Source: a virus. From it: a DNA stretch of 36,103 nucleotides. The stretch spans positions 1 through 36,103 of IMG/VR virus record IMGVR_UViG_3300032296_004192; one strand, 5' to 3'. A program made the translations under genes and the position numbers. Below are positions 30,219-36,103 of the stretch, piece after piece. Numbering within the stretch: position 1 is the stretch's first letter; every line of letters starts with the position of its first letter. The notes beneath the pieces are model-generated. The model was not told the origin of the DNA and searched no databases. It was given only the letters and a program-made list of their open reading frames with translations.

Positions 30219-31225
30219 TTCGCTACAGCAACAGCCGGATGCAGTGCCAACTCATCCCGAACCTTCAATAGTTCTAAGTCAGTACACTGCGTCCCATCCT
30301 CCTTCCCTGTAAATCTGAACATTATTTCTTTTACCGCCTCTGCATCAAGATTTTTCCTTTTCCGTAAAGAATTTATTTCTTGAGCCAGCAACTCCCTATC
30401 AGTTTGAGGTTGGGGAATAGATGGCATAGGAGGATCTATTACTGGCTGTGGTGTAGCTCTCACCGATATCTCCGACTCAATAGCCCCAACCACCGCGTCG
30501 TACTTAGTCCGGGGAATTTTCTTGTTGCTATCCACACCAGCAACGTTTTTAACAATATTCCTGGTGACTTCCTGTGGTAACGGCTTGGCGATCGCCCACA
30601 ACCTATTGACCTGCTTCTCGGAAATTAAGTTTTCAGGTTGTGGGCTAGGTTGTGGGCTAGGTTGTGGCGCATCCAGTCTAGGCATGACCACATTAGAATT
30701 AACGGGAGGCAATTCCCCTTTACCTCTAAGATAATCCCCCAAGGACTTGAGCTTATTTCTGGTCTCATAATCGAGTTTCACAGCATTACTATTCAAGTAA
30801 TGCGCCACAGTCCCTTGATCATCTAAGTACCTCCCCACGCCCCAAGCCTCACAGGCATTTTTAAAAGCCTCAGCAGCCAACCTATCAGCCGCACTCCCAC
30901 GACTAACGTCCTTACCATTCCTTTCAGCAGCCACCAAAGGCACTGAACCAATCGCCTGCTTGCTAATACCTAAAATTGTAATTGTGCATTTGCAGATTAC
31001 ATCAGAGGCAATCTGTTCAATGTGTGTGTAGCTTGATTCCCATTCAGGACAAACCTCGTCTAATCTTTCTCTATAGTCATGGTGAGCAACAAATGCCCAG
31101 TACCCGCGGCCGGGCAGTTCCCTAATCCCATGAGATTCAGGGGGGAACGGTTTTCTTAACTCAGACTGAATCCGCTTTAGTTCAAAACTCGAACTCTCTC
31201 TACAAATTTGGTTTACGGGTTTCAT
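30215..31225 (-). CDS. Rad52/Rad22-like single-strand annealing protein
   Basis: ATG 31225 follows AAGGAGATGGGAAA, a good ribosome-binding site, and overlaps the previous stop. The N-terminal half has the Rad52-like annealase layout: IQSELRKPFPPESHGIRELPG, a WAFVAHHDYRERLDEVCP segment, and AADRLAAEAFKNACEAWGVGRYL, which is diagnostic of phage Rad52/DdrA-type SSAPs. A Pro-Gln repeat (QPSPQPSPQPEN) links to a C-terminal helical region (ISEKQVNRLWAIAKPL) often found on such proteins. It would promote annealing during phage or plasmid recombination. No partner exonuclease gene is adjacent, though the 613-aa ATPase two genes upstream in this operon carries a nuclease-like domain. Confidence 0.85.
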   Translation of the reverse strand: MKPVNQICRESSSFELKRIQSELRKPFPPESHGIRELPGRGYWAFVAHHDYRERLDEVCPEWESSYTHIEQIASDVICKCTITILGISKQAIGSVPLVAAERNGKDVSRGSAADRLAAEAFKNACEAWGVGRYLDDQGTVAHYLNSNAVKLDYETRNKLKSLGDYLRGKGELPPVNSNVVMPRLDAPQPSPQPSPQPENLISEKQVNRLWAIAKPLPQEVTRNIVKNVAGVDSNKKIPRTKYDAVVGAIESEISVRATPQPVIDPPMPSIPQPQTDRELLAQEINSLRKRKNLDAEAVKEIMFRFTGKEDGTQCTDLELLKVRDELALHPAVAVAN

Positions 31226-31449
31226 TTTCCCATCTCCTTAACAACTCTCTCGACATCTTGTGTGGTTAATGCTATTCCGGGTTTTAGTCGGTATGTTACC
31301 GAAATATTAAGTCCGCCTTCAATACTTTCCTTAACCATGTAGCCTAGCGAAACCATGTAGCCGGTAATTAACCAGTGCTTCGACTTGTGAATTCTTTCCG
31401 CCACAGCTTTGCGGAAAGAATTATAATTTTTGAAAACTTTAACTTTCAT
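31222..31449 (-). CDS. Unknown 75-aa protein
   Basis: ATG 31449 lies two bases after the ATPase stop and the gene overlaps the annealase start by four bases, so it is coupled between them. Sequence is basic and helical at first (FKNYNSFRKAVAERIHKSKH), then LITGYMVSLGYMV and a C-terminal helix with basic residues. It could be a small DNA-binding partner of the annealase. Nothing identifies it. Confidence 0.6.
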   Translation of the reverse strand: MKVKVFKNYNSFRKAVAERIHKSKHWLITGYMVSLGYMVKESIEGGLNISVTYRLKPGIALTTQDVERVVKEMGK

Positions 31450-31451
31450 CT

Positions 31452-33293
31452 TTATTCAATAAATAAACATCCGATTCTTTGATCCTGTGCAACCATCGAG
31501 GCGGTCGTCCTCGCTTGTGCTTGATCTCCTTCATTGCTTGGCAAAAAACCAATAGCGAGAAGTTTATATTCATTACCAATGCCATAGAGATGTAATTGCC
31601 CAGCCGCTTGGTAAATGGTGCCCCTGGTGAGATACTTCTTGATTTCGATGATTGTCCCGCCATCAAAATCAGTGACGATATCTACAAAGCCGCCATTGCA
31701 CTTAACCTCTAATTCTGCTTTGTAACCATACTGAATAAGTCGAGAGGCGATCGCCTTTTGCAAATCTTCCTCTCGCCACTTATCCGGCAATCTAAAATTG
31801 CCGGTAATCGTTGACCATGTAACTTCATTCTCATTCGCGTCTGTCAACTCTAAATTATTTTTGAGAAGTACCAGAGCTTCATGGGTTAATGATACTCCTG
31901 TCACTTGTTGCCAGGCTTGAATCAGTTCAGAATCGGTAGGATTTCTGCCAAGCTGACTTATCCACGTTCTTATTATTTGGTAGGGATTTGGATTGTCATG
32001 TTGAGTCACTTCCGATGATTCCGGCGACTCAACATCAAAACTAAATTTACTCAAATCAAGAAACGGAATAACCTCAACCTTTGCCATTTCTCCTAACTTG
32101 CGAACCACACAGGCAAACCCCTGAGACTTCTTGAGAGTGCGCTGCAATTCCATCTGTTCTTGAAGTAATCTCTTGGCTTCAAAATCAGCCGGAAATTTAG
32201 TATTAGGATCTGCCAACGCCGAGCCTAAACATAAAACATCCATCTGAAAAAGAACGGAACTATCAACACCAATTCTCTCTTTTTTGAGGGAGTGCATACC
32301 CAATGTAATATTGATTAAATATTTCCGTCCCTCGTCTTGAGTTTGGGCAATAATATTCATGACTTCTGCCTTTTCGGTATCAGTCAATCCCATGACAAAC
32401 CCCTCAAATTCATCACAAATTAATTTGAAAGGTTGACATTCCTGGTGATTTTGTTTAATTCCTTTCTCAATTCTGTAGTCCAATAATTGCTTGGCACGGC
32501 GGAACATCTTCAGGATTTGATCTGGCTTCTTAGCGACAAATTGATTTAGCAAAACATCAGTTGGCACACCTGGCAGCCATTGTGATTCATCCTCATCAAA
32601 ATGCTTATCCCCAATCCTTAACTCCCCATCGGGAAAGTGAGTGAGGAATGCGATCGCTTCATAAGCTAGATACACCGACTTACCGCTTCCTTTCGGTCCG
32701 AATACAGCTTTCGAGGCATTGATAAATTTTGCATCCATCCAGGCATGATCAACTGCCACAGCCAAATCATCGGATATTTGTTCAAAAGTAGATTGATTGG
32801 GGTTAAAACTTCCCTTGAGTGCGGGAGGTTGTTGCACTGCTGGCTGTTCAATCACGGCTTGCTGGATTTGTGGCAACTCCACCAACCCATGCAATCCATA
32901 TTGCTGCATCCATCGGCCGCGCTCCTCCACTGGCAAGCGATTAATTCGAGCCGCTAACTCCCGCTTGGAATTTATTTCTTGAGCAGCTTTTTCATAGGTG
33001 AAAGTTCCTCTTAGTTGTTCATTTACTATTTGGAAATTCGCTTCCTCTATAGCTTGATAGGTTTTCTCCTTCCTTTGTCGGCGATAACATTCCGCCGTAA
33101 AGCAAAGGGATGAAGTCAAACCCCATATATTTTCGATTAGTTTGACTTCCTTAATTTGACTTGGGAAAAGAATAGGCAGGGTAGTTCCAATAACTGCGGT
33201 CGCACCAAGCAACCCCAGTAAAATCCTTTCAGAAGTTATTAATGGTTCAAAGCATTTTTTCTCCCTTGCGAATGGATTCGGCGATTCCAACAT
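31452..33293 (-). CDS. Membrane-anchored P-loop ATPase with PD-(D/E)XK-like nuclease domain
   Basis: The 613-aa protein has hydrophobic segments at about residues 24-45 and 53-67, suggesting an N-terminal membrane hairpin, then a long charged helical region (70-150). The motor has Walker A GPKGSGKS (199-206) and Walker B LICDEFEG (D294, E295), like FtsK/HerA/VirD4-type translocases. Residues about 508-585 fold like a PD-(D/E)XK nuclease: Glu526 or Glu528, Asp538 in FVDIV, E550-x-K552 in IIEIKK, then Gln566 in AAGQLHLYG. ATPase plus C-terminal nuclease recalls phage terminases, but the membrane anchor points to DNA pumping across the envelope. AGGGGGATAATGAA precedes the start. Confidence 0.85.
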   Translation of the reverse strand: MLESPNPFAREKKCFEPLITSERILLGLLGATAVIGTTLPILFPSQIKEVKLIENIWGLTSSLCFTAECYRRQRKEKTYQAIEEANFQIVNEQLRGTFTYEKAAQEINSKRELAARINRLPVEERGRWMQQYGLHGLVELPQIQQAVIEQPAVQQPPALKGSFNPNQSTFEQISDDLAVAVDHAWMDAKFINASKAVFGPKGSGKSVYLAYEAIAFLTHFPDGELRIGDKHFDEDESQWLPGVPTDVLLNQFVAKKPDQILKMFRRAKQLLDYRIEKGIKQNHQECQPFKLICDEFEGFVMGLTDTEKAEVMNIIAQTQDEGRKYLINITLGMHSLKKERIGVDSSVLFQMDVLCLGSALADPNTKFPADFEAKRLLQEQMELQRTLKKSQGFACVVRKLGEMAKVEVIPFLDLSKFSFDVESPESSEVTQHDNPNPYQIIRTWISQLGRNPTDSELIQAWQQVTGVSLTHEALVLLKNNLELTDANENEVTWSTITGNFRLPDKWREEDLQKAIASRLIQYGYKAELEVKCNGGFVDIVTDFDGGTIIEIKKYLTRGTIYQAAGQLHLYGIGNEYKLLAIGFLPSNEGDQAQARTTASMVAQDQRIGCLFIE

Positions 33294-33297
33294 TTCA

Positions 33298-33693
33298 TTA
33301 TCCCCCTACAATTATTCCAATACTTAGTGCAACAGTGGCCGCCGTTCCAAAAACATAGATAGGGGCAAATCCTACAATGGATTGGTTTCTGGACAGATGC
33401 CCGTTGGTCTGATACCAAAGTCCGCACCAATTGGAGAAGCCCATAGCTACAATTACTAAAAAGCTAACAATGAATAGGGCGATCGCGCCATTCCGAGACT
33501 CAGGAAAGCCCTTGATAATTTGTCCCAGAAGCAGGAAGAAAGAGAATCCAGATACACAGTATCCAGTATAAAGTAGGTTTTTCATCTTCTCATCGTTGTA
33601 TAGCAGAACAGCCCAACCAACTTTATTAAAAAAAGAAATAGGGTATTGTCGGCTTCGGAGTTGCGTTTGAAGATCATTTAAAAATCTCCGCAC
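33298..33693 (-). CDS. Membrane protein, three to four spans (131 aa)
   Basis: The start used is GTG 33693, overlapping the preceding stop by 20 bases; a later ATG near 33585 gives a shorter form beginning at MKNLLYTGYC. Hydrophobic stretches at about residues 43-60, 70-88 and 107-130 predict three helices. It ends four bases before the ATPase start, so it is a probable membrane partner of that protein. No family is recognised. Confidence 0.65.
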   Translation of the reverse strand: MRRFLNDLQTQLRSRQYPISFFNKVGWAVLLYNDEKMKNLLYTGYCVSGFSFFLLLGQIIKGFPESRNGAIALFIVSFLVIVAMGFSNWCGLWYQTNGHLSRNQSIVGFAPIYVFGTAATVALSIGIIVGG

Positions 33694-34105
33694 TCATTTG
33701 ATAGGCTTCCACATAGCCATCTGTATATGCTTGAGTAGTAGCTGCGCCGAGGGCATATTTAGAAATCGCTTGCTGATGCCCAGCTTCTAATTCTCGAAGC
33801 TTTTGATCAGCTTTCATTGTGATAGTTGCCCAGTCAGTATTTTTCTTGTGAAGATCAATCGCTTTATTCAATAGCTTCTCTTGACTCGAAATAATATGAC
33901 TAGCTAATTCCAATTCGCCGTCAACTTGTCCCATTTCCTTCTCCAAATTTAATACTTGCTGTGCCGAAATTTCGGTTGGTAACTTCATTTTTGCAGTTAT
34001 GCGGGCTTTGGAATTGCCCAAGTTACCGATAGCAGTGGCATCCTGTCCACTGCCAGCTAATTTAGTCGTCTTACCGGCAGATAGTCCCTTGACGAAATTC
34101 TCCAT
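33674..34105 (-). CDS. Coiled-coil protein (143 aa)
   Basis: ATG 34105 has AGGAG some 11 bases upstream and overlaps the previous gene by 35 bases. Residues about 45-120 are helical with heptad-like charged and aliphatic positions (LNLEKEMGQVDGELELASHI; KADQKLRELEAGHQQAISKY). No membrane segment. It may link the membrane proteins and the ATPase in one complex. Function unknown. Confidence 0.6.
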   Translation of the reverse strand: MENFVKGLSAGKTTKLAGSGQDATAIGNLGNSKARITAKMKLPTEISAQQVLNLEKEMGQVDGELELASHIISSQEKLLNKAIDLHKKNTDWATITMKADQKLRELEAGHQQAISKYALGAATTQAYTDGYVEAYQMSAEIFK

Positions 34106-34445
34106 TATTAATTCTCTCCTGCGGTTGTTCTTTGTTATTCAATGAAATAAAAAGGCAGATAATACTAACTAGGATTGATGAGCCTAAAACACCAAGAGAC
34201 AGCAGATCAATATTTTTTGCTTGTTTAGTTATCTCTAATTCCTGTCTCCTGGCGGCGGCTCGATTGTAGTCAGTAGCGGTTATTATTTGCCGAATGACAT
34301 TATCATCCGGTACACCTTTAAAGTTGAATTCGCCATTTGGTTTAACTTTAAATTCAATCGGCTCACCACTGGGTTTGACGGTAAACTCTACCGGGTTCTT
34401 GATAGTCGTTTCCTCCCACAGGTCTGGGAGGTTGTGATGCTGCAT
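34071..34445 (-). CDS. Single-span membrane protein (124 aa)
   Basis: ATG 34445 has AGGAG nine bases upstream, inside the coding frame of the short gene before it. The N-terminal half is polar with two similar phrases (VEFTVKPSGEPIEFKVKPNG), a helix follows, and residues about 81-102 (LLSLGVLGSSILVSIICLFISL) form one transmembrane helix. The C-terminus overlaps the coiled-coil gene. Orientation would put the long polar N-terminus on one face of the membrane. Unknown family. Confidence 0.65.
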   Translation of the reverse strand: MQHHNLPDLWEETTIKNPVEFTVKPSGEPIEFKVKPNGEFNFKGVPDDNVIRQIITATDYNRAAARRQELEITKQAKNIDLLSLGVLGSSILVSIICLFISLNNKEQPQERINNGEFRQGTICR

Positions 34446-34497
34446 AGAAGAATGCTCCTGTTAATACAAAACACTGAATAAATACGGCGGCAACCAT
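34363..34497 (-). CDS. Possible 44-aa single-span membrane peptide
   Basis: ATG 34497 lies within a 16-bp palindrome. The frame extends upstream to 34590 but that part overlaps the 34511 gene. Residues 1-20 (MVAAVFIQCFVLTGAFFYAA) form a clear membrane helix, followed by a Pro/Gly/Arg-rich tail. It overlaps the start of the 34445 gene. No strong ribosome-binding site was found, so it could be spurious; the hydrophobic start and its place in a membrane gene cluster favour it. Confidence 0.4.
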   Translation of the reverse strand: MVAAVFIQCFVLTGAFFYAASQPPRPVGGNDYQEPGRVYRQTQW

Positions 34498-34509
34498 CCA
34501 ATTGGATGG
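34494..34509. promoter_or_regulatory. 16-bp palindrome CCATCCAATTGGATGG
   Basis: A perfect palindrome directly after the stop of the 34511 gene and overlapping the next ATG. It can be a dimeric protein-binding site or a short hairpin that covers the start codon at 34497. Confidence 0.6.
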
Positions 34510-34510
34510 T

Positions 34511-35047
34511 CTAATTATTGACGATATCTGCAAAAGCTTCGTCGAAGATTGATCCAATTTGTCCACGAAACGTCGCGGATTCATTAGCATATTCTTGAAG
34601 ACCAGCAGATACTTTGGAAACGATGTTCGGTGAAATTTGTTTATAACGGTTTACAATCCTCGCCGCCGCAGCATCTTCAACTTCAGACGATTTTCTATCT
34701 GACATCTCATACATTGCCTCGGACTCACTGGCAACCGCAGCGCGGAGATTTTGGACTGCAATTTTTAAGTTTTCAACGCCTTGATTATTATTAGTTGTCG
34801 CTGGCGTGTTTTTCTTGCCTTTCTTATTAGGCACAGTAGCCAGTCCGCCGGCCTCATTATTTTCAGGAACAGCCAAACCAGAAGATGCAGCAGTATCAAT
34901 TTCACCTGCTATAAATTGGGCGTTCGCTTCATCTAAAGTGGCTAAATCAATGCCATAAGCCTCCGCGATTTCTTGAGCTTTTGTCCAGACTTGTTCTAGG
35001 GACAAATCTGATTTTACAAACTGTTTGATATATTCATCTAGGTTCAC
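34511..35047 (-). CDS. Soluble helical protein (178 aa)
   Basis: GTG 35047 is preceded by GGAGGTAAAC, a strong ribosome-binding site. The first 50 residues (IKQFVKSDLSLEQVWTKAQEIAEAYG) are helical; an Ala/Asn/Lys-rich linker (NKKGKKNTPATTNNNQG) separates a second long helical region (LKIAVQNLRAAVASESEA). No membrane segment. Its start overlaps the 49-aa gene upstream by 14 bases. It reads like a scaffold or adaptor of the cluster. Unknown family. Confidence 0.65.
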   Translation of the reverse strand: MNLDEYIKQFVKSDLSLEQVWTKAQEIAEAYGIDLATLDEANAQFIAGEIDTAASSGLAVPENNEAGGLATVPNKKGKKNTPATTNNNQGVENLKIAVQNLRAAVASESEAMYEMSDRKSSEVEDAAAARIVNRYKQISPNIVSKVSAGLQEYANESATFRGQIGSIFDEAFADIVNN

Positions 35048-35183
35048 GTTTACCTCCTAATTTTTCGATTTCCTTCCGAGCTTTTGCAGTGAATACGAGC
35101 AGACCGGGTTTTGTTGTCCACTCGCTATAACTTCCGTCTAGTTCATGTTGCCGGACGGTAATAATAATTTCAAGATTGTTCAT
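35034..35183 (-). CDS. Tiny protein, 49 aa, coupled to neighbours
   Basis: The frame from ATG 35183 reads MNNLEIIITVRQHELDGSYS, then an EWTTKPGLLVFTAKARKEIE segment and a basic end. Its ATG overlaps the stop of the 37-aa frame before it (ATGA), and its 3' end holds the ribosome-binding site of the next gene. A chain of overlaps argues for real translation. The sequence looks like a short beta-hairpin plus helix. Confidence 0.5.
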   Translation of the reverse strand: MNNLEIIITVRQHELDGSYSEWTTKPGLLVFTAKARKEIEKLGGKREPR

Positions 35184-35293
35184 TTAATCCGTACCCTACT
35201 AACGCCATCCGACTCCAAGGCTTCTCGAATTATTCTTGTTTTACTTTTTTGCATGGTTTTTTGTCTAAGTCCCGCTATTTCAAATGGTGTCAT
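35180..35293 (-). CDS. Tiny basic peptide, 37 aa
   Basis: The frame from ATG 35293 reads MTPFEIAGLRQKTMQKSKTR, then IIREALESDGVSRVRIK and stops in an ATGA overlap with the 49-aa gene. It is basic and mostly helical. The ribosome-binding site is weak. Support comes from the overlap and from filling the gap after the SAP gene. Confidence 0.4.
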   Translation of the reverse strand: MTPFEIAGLRQKTMQKSKTRIIREALESDGVSRVRIK

Positions 35294-35318
35294 TGCGACG
35301 TAAGGAAGCAATCTCAAA

Positions 35319-36062
35319 TTAACAGAAAGAAAATATCCGACTTGAGCCACGCTCACAGCAAATCGCGCTCAATAAAGACGGAATATCCGCATAATCATCA
35401 CCCAAATACTTCCATCGCAAATAGCCACGCTTCGCAGTATGAGCAAATACAAAAGTCAGAAATTTACCATCCCTAAAAACTTCATAGCACCGCTGCATAG
35501 AAGTTTCCTTTTCCTCTCTAAAAGTGAAGCCTTCTACCGCGTACTGCCTACCCTCACAAATCACCCAAGGGGAATTAATATCTTCCTGAGTATCCGAAGT
35601 TTCAGAATGTACTATTAAATCCTGCAAATCTTGCTCTAACTCATCAGCACCACAGAAACTGCAATCAATAAATTCTTCCATCTCTGCTTGGGACTCCCCC
35701 CAAATTGCCAAAGAATTAAAATCACACTGCTCATATTCATTGATTACGTTGTAACGCTTCTTCAACCAATTCAAAAAACGTAAATAGACAGAATCTCTAG
35801 CCACTTCCACGCCATTTACCTTAGCCACCCAAGGCTCATGGGCATCACCATCATTGATAATGATTGCGTCCAACTTGGCTTCGGCTTCGGCTTCTACTTG
35901 AATTTCTTCTTCACTTACTGGCTGAGGCATCTTTTCCAAAATTGCCTCATACAATTTTTCCAGCTTTGCAAATCGGTGTATCCCCAACTGGTCACATATC
36001 GCCCACAGTTCAGGGCGTTTCATGTCTTCGAGTTCTTGACGGGTGTAGATTGGATAAGTCAT
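35319..36062 (-). CDS. SAP-domain protein (247 aa)
   Basis: Residues about 7-45 (YTRQELEDMKRPELWAICDQ, then LGIHRFAKLEKLYEAIL) match a SAP motif, a short helix-extension-helix that binds AT-rich DNA and appears in phage and plasmid proteins. An acidic stretch (EEEIQVEAEAEAKLDA) follows, then an unrecognised C-terminal region with a CSFCG pair (DCSFCGADE) and many aromatic residues. It would open the minus-strand cluster, with AAAGGTATAGCC before the ATG. It could bring DNA to the ATPase complex. The C-terminus is unknown. Confidence 0.75.
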   Translation of the reverse strand: MTYPIYTRQELEDMKRPELWAICDQLGIHRFAKLEKLYEAILEKMPQPVSEEEIQVEAEAEAKLDAIIINDGDAHEPWVAKVNGVEVARDSVYLRFLNWLKKRYNVINEYEQCDFNSLAIWGESQAEMEEFIDCSFCGADELEQDLQDLIVHSETSDTQEDINSPWVICEGRQYAVEGFTFREEKETSMQRCYEVFRDGKFLTFVFAHTAKRGYLRWKYLGDDYADIPSLLSAICCERGSSRIFSFC

Positions 36063-36103
36063 AATCAGGCTATACCTTTTCTATTGTGATTGGGTTAAAG
36101 GGC

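Overview
The window is cyanobacterial mobile DNA. The HIP1 octamer GCGATCGC, a cyanobacterial genome signature, recurs throughout, for example near 593, 1360, 1775, 16869 and 17933. Host genus cannot be fixed from the sequence. Most of the window is the head and tail gene block of a tailed phage. It is flanked by a rolling-circle replication gene and an unusual opposite-strand cluster with a membrane-anchored ATPase.

Region by region: (1) 1-1079 is a left edge with a 34-bp tandem repeat, two near-identical 78-bp promoter modules, a 43-aa membrane peptide, a truncated beta-clamp (dnaN) fragment abutting a 5'-truncated ribbon-helix-helix-like gene, and a terminator. (2) 1080-7363 holds head and connector genes: lambda-type portal, HK97-type protease-capsid fusion, connectors, tail tube, and tail chaperones probably joined by a -1 frameshift. 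(3) 7445-15532 holds a 2203-aa tape measure with 11 N-terminal repeats and two cell-wall-hydrolase-like domains, then DUF2460 and DUF2163 tail-tip genes. (4) 15534-16010 is an NlpC/P60 gene preceded by a 21-bp tandem repeat. (5) 16062-17205 is a self-contained cassette of four small genes with its own promoter and terminator, inserted into the tail-tip operon. (6) 17238-26642 holds a J/GTA-gp15-like tip protein, DUF2793, a probable baseplate protein, an 1826-aa fibre and a fibre-assembly-like protein. (7) 26643-27138 has no convincing gene but is densely self-complementary and ends in an intrinsic terminator, so it may be a structured RNA. (8) 27139-30218 holds regulators, a Rep_1 HUH initiator and the 3' stub of a tyrosine recombinase. 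(9) 30215-36062, all on the minus strand, holds a Rad52-like annealing protein, a membrane-anchored P-loop ATPase with a PD-(D/E)XK-like C-terminus, several small membrane or coiled-coil proteins and a SAP-domain protein.

How it fits together: the order tail tube, tape measure, DUF2460, DUF2163, NlpC, J-like matches the Rhodobacter GTA-like tail. No terminase, holin, stand-alone endolysin, intact integrase or phage repressor was recognised. Rep plus the minus-strand cluster point to a phage-plasmid or a phage block carried on a rolling-circle element. The ATPase-nuclease cluster is the best candidate for an undescribed DNA-transfer or packaging system. Whether the window is a whole circle or a slice of something larger cannot be told from it.
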